Below, piece after piece: positions 1 to 6,401 of a stretch of DNA of 7,821 bases. Source of the stretch: an uncultured Flavobacteriales bacterium (GTDB taxonomy: Bacteria > Bacteroidota > Bacteroidia > Flavobacteriales_D > Crocinitomicaceae). Both the position numbers and the translations under genes were made by a program. A model generated the notes under the pieces. The model made no database searches. It had not been told where the DNA came from and saw only the letters and a list, made by a program, of their open reading frames with translations. Location of the stretch: the NCBI GenBank assembly GCA_903899795.1, contig CAIUKX010000381.1, forward strand, positions 1-7,821. The letters run 5' to 3'. Numbering within the stretch: position 1 is the stretch's first letter; the number at the start of each line of letters is the position of its first letter.

Positions 1-1
1 A

Positions 2-1849
2 GGAAAACACCTTGGTGTAAAAGATCTGGCAGCTTTTGGTATTGCTGCAATTATTGGTGCGGGAATTTTCAGTACAATTGGAAAAGCGAGTTATGATGGT
101 GGACCAGCGGTCATCTTTTTATTCCTATTCACAGCTATCGCTTGTGGTTTTGCTGCCTTTGCATATGCAGAATTTTCATCCATGGTGCCTGTTTCCGGAA
201 GTGCATATACATATTCTTATGTTGCATTTGGTGAAATTATAGCGTGGATCATCGGTTGGGCTTTGATTATGGAATATGCGATAGGTAACATTACGGTTGC
301 CATTTCTTGGAGTGATTATTTTACAGGACTACTGGAGAGTATGAACATTCATTTACCCCAGTGGATTCAAATGGATTATCTTTCAGCCTATAATGGAAAT
401 AGCGAATATTTAAACTTGATCAGCAGTGGTAAGTCAGTAGAAAATATCGAATCAAATCTTATTGCAGCTCATCAGGCTTGGACAAATTCTCCTTGTATCG
501 GTTCATTTCATTTAATTGCAGATTTACCAGCTTTATTCATTATTGTTTTGATTACAGCTTTGGTGTATCGAGGCATGAAAGAAAGTAAAAATGCGAGTAA
601 TATGATGGTGGTAGTGAAGTTAGCGATCATTCTTTTGGTGATAGCGGTAGGCGTTTTTTATGTGGATACGGATAATTGGACTCCTTTTGCACCCAATGGA
701 GTAAGTGGAATTTTAAAAGGAGTTTCAGCTGTATTCTTTGCCTACATTGGTTTTGATGCAATTTCGACGACTGCAGAAGAATGTAAGGATCCACAACGAG
801 ATTTACCGCGTGGGATGATGTGGGCGATTATTATTTGTACTATTTTATACATCATTATTGCTTTAGTTTTGACTGGGATGGTAAGTTATAATTCTCTGAA
901 TGTAGGTGATCCATTGGCTTTCGTATTTGATAAATTACATCTGAAATGGATGTCGGGAATTATTGCTGTAAGTGCTGTAATTGCAATGGCATCAGTTCTT
1001 TTGGTATTCCAAATGGGGCAACCACGGATTTGGATGAGTATGAGTCGTGATGGTTTGCTTCCTAAGGAATTTTCCAAGGTACACCCAAAATTCAAAACAC
1101 CTTCATTTGCTACAATTGTTGTTGGTTTTGTAGTGGCTGTTCCAGCCTTGTTTTTGAACCTGACAATGGTTACCGATTTGTGTAGTATAGGAACCCTTTT
1201 CGCTTTTGTAGTAGTTTGTGCAGGAGTATTGGTACTTCAAAACAAGAAAGATATTCCCAGAGGAAAATTCAAAACACCTTATATCAATGGAAAGTATGTA
1301 ATGCCTTTGTTTTTGGTTGGTTTTTTAATCTTTTCATTTACGTCCAATTATAAAACGTCTATGCACTTTCTAAGCAATGAGAAAGAAGTATTTGCTCCAG
1401 AAGATTTGCTAACAAAACTAAGTGCGAAAGAAGTATTAATCTTGAAAAACAATATTGCCAAAATTGATCCGAGAGGTTATTTAAAAAATGATGAGGACAT
1501 TGAGACTTACCTTTCTGACAAAGAAGAAGGAGAGTATGTTTCTACTTTGAAAAAATTAAATGTGAGTGAAACGGTAATCTATGAATCAGGATTTAGCCTC
1601 TTTTCGCACAAAATACCAATGTATATCTTCTTCATCATCTGTATTTTCCTGACCTATTTTTCTGTGACGCATAATTTGTCATTGATCCCGATGTTGGGAT
1701 TGGTGAGTTGTTTGTACATGATGAGCGAGTTAGGAATTTCAAATTGGATTGGATTTGGAGCTTGGCTAGTACTTGGTTTGGTTGTTTACTTCGGTTACAG
1801 CAGAAAAAACAGCAAGTTGAATTTAAGTACGGCACAAACAGCTGAATAA
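2..1849 (+). CDS. Amino acid permease, APC superfamily (CAT-like), 5' end outside window
   Basis: The reading frame is open from the left edge to the TAA at 1847-1849, giving 615 residues; the true start lies upstream, so the first ATG in frame (182) is internal. It is an inner-membrane amino acid importer, probably proton-coupled. Fragment residues 19-23 read GAGIF, the broken first helix that binds the substrate backbone in this superfamily. From residue 245 comes FFAYIGFDAIST followed by AEE, the sixth-helix signature of cationic amino acid transporter-like permeases. Many hydrophobic segments follow, and the C-terminal part (ELGISNWIGFGAWLVLG) matches the usual last helix of this group. 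Unusual is a hydrophilic, charged stretch at about residues 448-537 between two late membrane helices, which lengthens the protein beyond the roughly 460-500 residues typical of bacterial members. A second polar loop lies at about residues 118-170. The substrate cannot be assigned. No convincing terminator follows it before ffh. Confidence 0.93.
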   Translation, partial: GKHLGVKDLAAFGIAAIIGAGIFSTIGKASYDGGPAVIFLFLFTAIACGFAAFAYAEFSSMVPVSGSAYTYSYVAFGEIIAWIIGWALIMEYAIGNITVAISWSDYFTGLLESMNIHLPQWIQMDYLSAYNGNSEYLNLISSGKSVENIESNLIAAHQAWTNSPCIGSFHLIADLPALFIIVLITALVYRGMKESKNASNMMVVVKLAIILLVIAVGVFYVDTDNWTPFAPNGVSGILKGVSAVFFAYIGFDAISTTAEECKDPQRDLPRGMMWAIIICTILYIIIALVLTGMVSYNSLNVGDPLAFVFDKLHLKWMSGIIAVSAVIAMASVLLVFQMGQPRIWMSMSRDGLLPKEFSKVHPKFKTPSFATIVVGFVVAVPALFLNLTMVTDLCSIGTLFAFVVVCAGVLVLQNKKDIPRGKFKTPYINGKYVMPLFLVGFLIFSFTSNYKTSMHFLSNEKEVFAPEDLLTKLSAKEVLILKNNIAKIDPRGYLKNDEDIETYLSDKEEGEYVSTLKKLNVSETVIYESGFSLFSHKIPMYIFFIICIFLTYFSVTHNLSLIPMLGLVSCLYMMSELGISNWIGFGAWLVLGLVVYFGYSRKNSKLNLSTAQTAE

Positions 1850-1894
1850 AAAGAAATCAAGGTGTTTTAGTGGAAATTCATACTGGAATTGAAC

Positions 1895-1924
1895 TTGTAT
1901 TTCATGCTTTTTTCACTACTTTTG
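1895..1924 (+). promoter_or_regulatory. Bacteroidota-type promoter of ffh
   Basis: TACTTTTG at 1917-1924 matches the TAnnTTTG -7 consensus in all fixed positions, and a TTG at 1895-1897 lies 19 bases upstream as the -33 element. The -7 box ends 21 bases before the ffh ATG, so the untranslated leader should be short. It gives ffh its own promoter although it follows the permease closely. Confidence 0.65.
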
Positions 1925-1945
1925 CACCATTAAAATTGAGAAAAC

Positions 1946-3295
1946 ATGTTTGAGAATCTTACCAGTAAGTTTGAAAAAGCGTTTAAAGTATTAAAAGGTC
2001 ACGGTCAAATTACAGAAATTAACGTTGCAGAGACGTTGAAAGAAGTTCGAAGAGCGTTATTGGATGCCGACGTAAATTTCAAAACAGCCAAAGAATTTAC
2101 AACGACTGTAAAGGATAAAGCGATTGGTAGAGATGTACTGACTTCCGTTTCTCCAGGTCAGTTAATGACCAAAATTTGCCACGAAGAGTTGGTAGAATTA
2201 ATGGGAGGAAATGAAGTTGAAATCAGCCTGAAAGGAAATCCTGGAATTGTTTTGATGTCAGGACTTCAAGGTTCTGGTAAGACAACATTTACTGGGAAAT
2301 TGGGTAATTACCTTAAAACCAAAAAAGGAAAGAATGTTTTATTGGTTGCCTGTGACGTTTATCGTCCTGCAGCGATTGACCAACTTCATGTACTCGGCGA
2401 TCAGCTTGGAATTGAAGTATATTCAAATAAAGAGGAAAAAGACCCTGTGGCAATTGCGAAAGCTGCAATTGTTCATGCAAGAAGCAAAGGTTTCAATGTG
2501 GTTATTGTCGATACTGCCGGACGTTTGGCAGTTGATGAACAAATGATGAATGAAATCGCTCGTGTGAAAGAAGCGATTCAACCTTCAGAAACTTTGTTTG
2601 TTGTCGACTCCATGACAGGTCAGGATGCAGTTAATACAGCAAAAGCATTTGACGATAAAATCAATTTTGATGGAGTTGTATTAACCAAATTGGATGGTGA
2701 TACGCGAGGTGGTGCTGCTTTGTCTATCAAATCTGTGGTTAACAAACCTATTAAGTTTGTTGGTACAGGTGAGAAAATGGATGCCTTGGATGTTTTCTAT
2801 CCAAAACGTATGGCCGACAGAATCCTTGGAATGGGTGATGTTGTTTCTTTGGTGGAGTTGGCACAAGAACATTATGACGAAGAAGAAGCTAGAAAGCTTC
2901 AAAAGAAAATATCTAAAAATCAATTTGATTTCAATGATTTCTTGGCTCAATTACAACAGGTTAAGAAAATGGGGAATGTCAAAGATTTGATGGGAATGAT
3001 TCCGGGGATGGGTAAAGCTATCAAAGATGTAGACATCAAAGATGATGCATTTAAACATTTGGAAGCGATCATTACATCTATGACTCCCGCTGAAAGAGCA
3101 AATCCAGAACTCATCAATGGCCAGCGCAAAAATCGTATTGCCGCTGGTAGTGGAACGAATATTCAGGAAGTAAATAAGCTGATGAAACAATTCGATGATA
3201 CGAAGAAAATGATGCGTATGATGAGTAATCCGAAAAGTATGGCTCAGATGATGAAGCAAATGAAAAACATGGGTGGGGGAATGCCTGGAATGTAA
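1946..3295 (+). CDS. ffh: Signal recognition particle protein Ffh (SRP54 GTPase)
   Basis: This is the protein subunit of the bacterial signal recognition particle. It binds 4.5S RNA and emerging signal sequences, and with its receptor FtsY directs ribosomes to the inner-membrane translocon. The 449 residues are the usual full length. An N-terminal helical bundle (about 1-90) precedes the GTPase domain: P-loop GLQGSGKTT at 106-114, DVYRPAA at 137-143, DTAGR at 189-193 and TKLDGDTRGG at 247-256. The methionine-rich M domain runs from about 300 to the end, with the RNA-binding helix around RIAAGSG (397-403) and Met-rich signal-binding segments, including LMGMIPGMG at 348-356 and the tail MMRMM. 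The start is fixed by the family-typical N-terminus MFENLTSKFE and by a promoter ending 21 bases upstream; there is no Shine-Dalgarno sequence, as is normal in this phylum. It is an essential housekeeping gene, so this part is core chromosome. No 4.5S RNA gene is visible nearby. Confidence 0.98.
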   Translation: MFENLTSKFEKAFKVLKGHGQITEINVAETLKEVRRALLDADVNFKTAKEFTTTVKDKAIGRDVLTSVSPGQLMTKICHEELVELMGGNEVEISLKGNPGIVLMSGLQGSGKTTFTGKLGNYLKTKKGKNVLLVACDVYRPAAIDQLHVLGDQLGIEVYSNKEEKDPVAIAKAAIVHARSKGFNVVIVDTAGRLAVDEQMMNEIARVKEAIQPSETLFVVDSMTGQDAVNTAKAFDDKINFDGVVLTKLDGDTRGGAALSIKSVVNKPIKFVGTGEKMDALDVFYPKRMADRILGMGDVVSLVELAQEHYDEEEARKLQKKISKNQFDFNDFLAQLQQVKKMGNVKDLMGMIPGMGKAIKDVDIKDDAFKHLEAIITSMTPAERANPELINGQRKNRIAAGSGTNIQEVNKLMKQFDDTKKMMRMMSNPKSMAQMMKQMKNMGGGMPGM

Positions 3296-3386
3296 TCGTC
3301 AATTTTTAATGTTGAATTTTTGATTGGGTAATTCTATATTCCAATTGACCATTTCTTTTGTTTTACCAATTTTTAGTCTTACGTCA

Positions 3387-3417
3387 TTGAGAGCAACGGT
3401 CTGTTGTCTAATCTCAA
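3387..3417. other. Imperfect hairpin in the ffh to paralog 1 gap
   Basis: TTGAGA (3387-3392) pairs with TCTCAA (3412-3417), and inside it GCAAC (3393-3397) pairs with GTTGT (3403-3407, one G-T pair) around a 5-base loop, with a 4-base bulge CTAA on the 3' side. No T-run follows, so it is not a standard terminator. It is the only notable structure in the 233-base gap 3296-3528, which is otherwise AT-rich with two copies of AATTTTT (3301-3307 and 3315-3321). It may be a chance structure or a remnant of ffh 3' processing. Confidence 0.3.
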
Positions 3418-3467
3418 CATCAATACTAAGTTAACAAGTAATAATACTATATTTTAAAATAATAACA

Positions 3468-3504
3468 TTTCGTGTAAATTTTGTTTTTTCATGGTCTATA
3501 TTTG
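3468..3504 (+). promoter_or_regulatory. Candidate promoter of secreted paralog 1
   Basis: TATATTTG at 3497-3504 fits the TAnnTTTG -7 consensus fully and ends 24 bases before the ATG at 3529. No TTG lies at the usual 19-base spacing. Instead TTTCGTGT (3468-3475) lies 21 bases upstream, and the same 8 bases occur at the same spacing before paralog 3. Confidence 0.5.
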
Positions 3505-3528
3505 ACCGAAATAAATAAATAACGCAAC

Positions 3529-4410
3529 ATGAAAAAACTATTATTAACAGTTAGTACACTGGTAACATTCACCCTTTGTGCTCAGAATGACACCTTAAGC
3601 AGTTTCTTTACAGGAACACAAACTTGGTATACAGCAGCAACCGGAACCGGCTATTATACCGGAAATAATTCTTCGGGAGATTTAGCAACCATGCAACTTT
3701 TTGATGCAACGTATGGAGTAACAGGTGGTGGAACAATCAATGAAATTTTATTAGCAGTTATTACAGCTGCAGGGACTGGTTCATTCCAAGTTGCAATTTG
3801 GGATGATATTTCAGGTGAACCAAATCCAACTCCATTGGCAATTCAAACGGTTAGTTTACCAACAGTAGATGTAACTGCATGGCAACCAGAAATTGGTGCA
3901 ACAGGATCTGGAAAGTGGTACAACGCGTCTGTGACATTCACTACACCGGTAGCTATTCCTGCTGGACACAGTTTTTGGGCAGGAGTTATTTATCCAACAG
4001 CAACAACTGATACAATCGCACTTTGGTCGAATACAGATGGAGATTTTGCTGATTCACCAACGCACACACGTGTGGTACACAGTGATTTGACAGCGGTTGC
4101 TTATGGTGGTGCAATTGCATTGTCTGTTTTTCCTGTTGTCCATTTCGTTGGTTCAGCAGGATTGTCAGAAATACAAGCAACTTCGAATACAATATATCCA
4201 AATCCAACAAATGGAATCTTGAAATTCAATTTGCCAAACAACCCAAGTTCTATTGGGATCTTTACATTAGATGGAAAATTAATGTTGCAGCAAGAGGTAA
4301 GTTCAAGCCAATCTCAGATGGATGTTTCATCCTTATCAAGCGGCGTATATATGTGCCAGGTAACCAATGCTGATGGATCGATTGTAACCAATCGTTTCAC
4401 AAAAAACTAA
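3529..4410 (+). CDS. Secreted T9SS-dependent protein of unknown function, paralog 1
   Basis: This 293-residue protein is predicted to be exported by Sec and then by the type IX system. Residues 1-18 form a signal peptide (KK, hydrophobic core, LCA) with cleavage before Q19. The mature protein opens with DTLSSFFTG (21-29). A body of about 190 residues follows, alternating short hydrophobic stretches with Gly/Thr/Asp turns as in a beta-sandwich. Landmarks shared with the paralogs are GDLATMQLFD (50-59), SFQVAIWDD (85-93), HSFWAGV (147-153) and FPVVHFVG (201-208). Residues 222-293 are a type A sorting domain: IYPNP, a central LDGK, GVYMCQV and a Lys/Arg-rich end (RFTKN). It is the most divergent copy: it lacks the DSG motif found near residue 45 in the other three and is about 10 residues shorter. 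The start is supported by the signal peptide and the promoter. The function is not known; the body resembles loosely the beta-sandwich 'choice-of-anchor' domains (inference). Confidence 0.9.
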   Translation: MKKLLLTVSTLVTFTLCAQNDTLSSFFTGTQTWYTAATGTGYYTGNNSSGDLATMQLFDATYGVTGGGTINEILLAVITAAGTGSFQVAIWDDISGEPNPTPLAIQTVSLPTVDVTAWQPEIGATGSGKWYNASVTFTTPVAIPAGHSFWAGVIYPTATTDTIALWSNTDGDFADSPTHTRVVHSDLTAVAYGGAIALSVFPVVHFVGSAGLSEIQATSNTIYPNPTNGILKFNLPNNPSSIGIFTLDGKLMLQQEVSSSQSQMDVSSLSSGVYMCQVTNADGSIVTNRFTKN

Positions 4411-4427
4411 AATCTACATATTTTTTG

Positions 4428-4463
4428 GAAACCGTCTCTGATTTGAATTAGAGGCGGTTTTTT
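4428..4463 (+). terminator. Rho-independent terminator of paralog 1, overlapping the 3' end of the HutD/Ves gene
   Basis: ACCGTCTCT (4431-4439) pairs with AGAGGCGGT (4450-4458) with one G-T pair, and the stem extends inward through GAT/ATT to a TTGA loop. Six T follow (4458-4463). The right arm contains the stop codon of the convergent - strand gene (4448-4450). Read on the - strand, the hairpin is followed by only three T before CC, so termination in that direction would be weaker. Confidence 0.8.
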
Positions 4464-5032
4464 ATTTTTATTTCGATCAACTTCCCGATTCCAGATATTT
4501 GAAATGAATTTTGAAATTCAATTTGTTCTAGAATGATTAATTCACCTTCGGTTACAGTTCTGTTTTCGGAGGAATCATTTTGGAAGGCAAACGATCCTTC
4601 CAGAATATAAAAACCATAAAATTGTAAATTAGTATCTGCATTTATTTGCAATGGATTTTTATCAATTTGAAGCACATTCAACTCACCATCTAGTTCTGGC
4701 TTGAAAATCAAGTTGAAATCGACAACTTTGCCATTTGAAGAAGTTTCCCAATTGCCTTGGAAAGTATCAGTTTGATAGGGTTGAAGCAGCTTAGAATAGT
4801 GACCTTTATGATCGATTTCCAATTCTCCTTTTAGGATCATTAAAATTCTTCTGTGATTTGGAAATGGAGTAAAATCAGATGATTCAATTTCAATCGATGC
4901 AGAGCTTATTCGGTAATCAAAAGCCTTGTTCGCCAGAACTTCATTCTCCGGAAAAATAAATAATTGTTTGGTTGTACCTCCTGACCAGTTAGAAACAAGT
5001 TGTTCCTTTTGGCTAATTTTTTTGAATTTCAT
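4448..5032 (-). CDS. HutD/Ves family cupin protein
   Basis: This 194-residue protein belongs to the HutD/Ves family, small cytoplasmic double cupins whose biochemical role is not settled. HutD occurs in histidine-utilisation operons of Pseudomonas, and Ves is the E. coli member. Family marks are NWSGGTTKQL at 15-24, FDYRISSASIE at 38-48 and TPFPNHRRILMILKGELE at 55-72, then a second cupin-like half in which FYILEGSFAF is recognisable. There is no signal peptide or membrane segment. The length is normal for the family and the frame is intact. It stands alone on the - strand between secreted paralogs 1 and 2, convergent with the first and divergent from the second by a 181-base gap. No hut genes are in view, so the symbol hutD is not justified, and a role in histidine breakdown would be guesswork. 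The start ATG at 5030-5032 precedes the conserved N-terminal part directly, and no earlier in-frame start is needed. Confidence 0.88.
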   Translation of the reverse strand: MKFKKISQKEQLVSNWSGGTTKQLFIFPENEVLANKAFDYRISSASIEIESSDFTPFPNHRRILMILKGELEIDHKGHYSKLLQPYQTDTFQGNWETSSNGKVVDFNLIFKPELDGELNVLQIDKNPLQINADTNLQFYGFYILEGSFAFQNDSSENRTVTEGELIILEQIEFQNSFQISGIGKLIEIKIKNRL

Positions 5033-5132
5033 CGAACTATTATTGCGTTGACAAATATCTATTATTTTATCGGGATAATATTCAGATTATTAATGATTAT
5101 TAGCATGATCGTTTGTATAAATTCGATGAAAT
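5026..5132. repeat. 11-bp inverted repeat pair in the divergent promoter region
   Basis: ATTTCATCGAA (5026-5036, spanning the start codon of the HutD/Ves gene) and TTCGATGAAAT (5122-5132) are perfect reverse complements with 85 bases between them. Between the arms are two direct copies of GATTATTA (5085-5092 and 5095-5102) one helical turn apart. This could be regulatory for the divergent pair, or chance in AT-rich DNA. Confidence 0.3.
5052..5059 (-). promoter_or_regulatory. Possible -7 box of the HutD/Ves gene
   Basis: Read on the - strand, GATATTTG matches TAnnTTTG except for its first base and ends 19 bases before the start codon, close to the spacing seen at the other promoters here. No TTG lies at the expected -33 distance, so this is tentative. 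Confidence 0.3.
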
Positions 5133-5153
5133 GAAATGTAAAAAATTAGATGT

Positions 5154-5190
5154 TTTGATTTTTTAAGGCAATGTTCATTATGGATATTTG
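5154..5190 (+). promoter_or_regulatory. Candidate promoter of secreted paralog 2
   Basis: GATATTTG (5183-5190) matches seven of eight positions of the TAnnTTTG frame (G for T at the first) and ends 23 bases before the ATG at 5214. TTTG at 5154-5157 starts 29 bases upstream of the box, the same offset as the upstream elements of paralogs 1 and 3. Confidence 0.4.
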
Positions 5191-5213
5191 TTGTTTAATT
5201 AATAACATAAACA

Positions 5214-6131
5214 ATGAAGAGAAAATTATTTACGATTGGAGCTATGCTCATATTAACAGCAGGTATCAATGCTCAAACGGATACCTTAACAAGCTTTTTC
5301 ACAGGAAGTTTACACCTATATGGACTAGATCAAGTGGCACCTAGAGATAGTGGGTTTGTGATGGGAAATAATGCGTTTGGTGACCTTGCTAAAATGCAGC
5401 GATTTGATAATACACATGGAGTGATAAGCGGAGGAACAATTACTGGTGCTTTATTGGCTGTTCCTTATAAAAGAAGTGCGGGTGGTTCTTTTCAAGTTGC
5501 AATTTGGGACGATGTTAGTGGTGTTCCTAGCACAACCCCATTAGCGACAAAAAATGTTACTTTAGCAGCAGTAGATACAAATCATTCAGTATTTCATCAG
5601 ATTGGTTCTGCAGGTGTTTATAATCTGTCTGTTCAATTTACAACTCCAGTAAATATACCGACTTTACATAATTTTTGGGTGGGAGTTATTCTACCTTCAA
5701 CATCAGGAGATAGTATAGCAATACTTCACAATGCGAATAATGATTTTGCAGATGCATTGACAAATACTGGTGAGCTAAGATACGACATGTCTTTCCATTC
5801 TGTAGCAGAGACACAACAAGGATGGGGATTGAATGCTGCAATGTGTATTTTCCCTATTGTCCATTTTGTAGGTGCTGGAGTAGAAGAGATGAATTCAACA
5901 TCAATTTCAATGTATCCTAATCCTGCAAGTGATATAATAAATTTTGATTTCAATAACACAGCAGTATCACATATCGAGATCATTGCTCTTGATGGTAAGC
6001 AAGTGTATAAACAATTGGTTGACAATACAAAAGCCAGTGTGAATATTTCAAATTGGTATAATGGTATTTATATCTATAAAGTGGTAACACAAAATGGAGC
6101 GGTTTTTACTGATAAATTCGTTAAAAAGTAA
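5214..6131 (+). CDS. Secreted T9SS-dependent protein of unknown function, paralog 2
   Basis: This 305-residue protein has the same plan as its neighbours. The signal peptide is residues 1-20 (KRK, hydrophobic core, INA), with predicted cleavage before Q21, and DTLTSFFTG follows at 23-31. In the body are DSG (45-47), GDLAKMQRFD (56-65), GVISGGTITGALLAVP (69-84), GGSFQVAIWDDVSG (90-103), HNFWVGV (152-158) and FPIVHFVGAG (213-222). Residues 232-305 form the type A sorting domain, with YPNP, ALDGK, GIYIYKV and a basic FVKK end. It resembles paralog 3 more than paralog 1. It is transcribed divergently from the HutD/Ves gene and has its own terminator. It should act outside the cell or at the surface; no catalytic motif is recognisable. 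Conserved His152 and His217 are the only obvious candidates for a bound metal, which is speculation. Confidence 0.9.
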   Translation: MKRKLFTIGAMLILTAGINAQTDTLTSFFTGSLHLYGLDQVAPRDSGFVMGNNAFGDLAKMQRFDNTHGVISGGTITGALLAVPYKRSAGGSFQVAIWDDVSGVPSTTPLATKNVTLAAVDTNHSVFHQIGSAGVYNLSVQFTTPVNIPTLHNFWVGVILPSTSGDSIAILHNANNDFADALTNTGELRYDMSFHSVAETQQGWGLNAAMCIFPIVHFVGAGVEEMNSTSISMYPNPASDIINFDFNNTAVSHIEIIALDGKQVYKQLVDNTKASVNISNWYNGIYIYKVVTQNGAVFTDKFVKK

Positions 6132-6151
6132 TACTGAATAAATTTTATTCT

Positions 6152-6184
6152 GAGTGATTTCTGTAAAGGGATCACTCTTTTTTT
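6152..6184 (+). terminator. Rho-independent terminator of paralog 2
   Basis: GAGTGAT (6152-6158) pairs perfectly with ATCACTC (6171-6177). The stem continues inward with TTC/GGG (two wobble pairs) around a loop TGTAAA, and seven T follow (6178-6184). It starts 20 bases after the stop codon. The rest of the gap up to 6401 is very AT-rich and holds only the candidate promoter of paralog 3 and a small palindrome TAGGCCTA at 6313-6320. Confidence 0.85.
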
Positions 6185-6333
6185 GAGAATTTCAGACAAA
6201 ATCTCTTGAATTCACAATAATATCTATTTATCTCAATTTCAAGGAGCAAGCAAATAAATATTTTAAAAATTAAACAATTGAAAATTAATAAGTTAAAAAA
6301 TATATTATCTAGTAGGCCTATATATTTAACATA

Positions 6334-6370
6334 TTTCGTGTGGATAAATGAATTAAAAATCGTAATTTCG
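6334..6370 (+). promoter_or_regulatory. Candidate promoter of secreted paralog 3
   Basis: TTTCGTGT (6334-6341) is followed after 21 bases by TAATTTCG (6363-6370), a seven-of-eight match to the TAnnTTTG box, ending 31 bases before the ATG at 6402. The TTTCGTGT element and its spacing are the same as before paralog 1. Confidence 0.42.
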
Positions 6371-6401
6371 GCACACAAATTACTAAATAATATTAATTAC
6401 T

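Noticed and set aside
36..242. Open frame of 68 codons on the + strand
   Set aside because: It lies out of frame inside the permease, whose own frame is open from the left edge and encodes the GAGIF motif here.
182..1849. Permease starting at the ATG at 182
   Set aside because: The frame continues upstream to the window edge with clear family sequence, so 182 is an internal methionine.
2681..3302. Several - strand open frames (about 60-100 codons) opposite ffh
   Set aside because: They lie entirely or almost entirely opposite a certain housekeeping gene, have unlikely compositions and no promoter; they are shadows.
3296..3528. A 4.5S (SRP) RNA gene near ffh
   Set aside because: No long helical hairpin with the conserved SRP RNA tip is visible in this gap; the hairpin at 3387-3417 is too short and AT-rich.
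3529..3585. Paralog 1 as a lipoprotein, because a Cys (C17) sits near the end of the signal peptide
   Set aside because: The residue before C17 is Leu, not the Gly/Ala/Ser expected in a lipobox, and the protein carries a C-terminal sorting domain; signal peptidase I cleavage before Q19 fits better.
5726..6025. - strand open frame of 99 codons
   Set aside because: It lies opposite the C-terminal half of paralog 2, including its sorting domain, and shows no family features.
6313..6320. Palindrome TAGGCCTA
   Set aside because: Eight bases without flanking symmetry; expected by chance and not near the promoter boxes.
6172..6378. - strand open frame of 68 codons in the gap before paralog 3
   Set aside because: It lies in AT-rich noncoding DNA, its product is a low-complexity Ile/Phe/Leu-rich run, and it overlaps the terminator of paralog 2 and the promoter of paralog 3.
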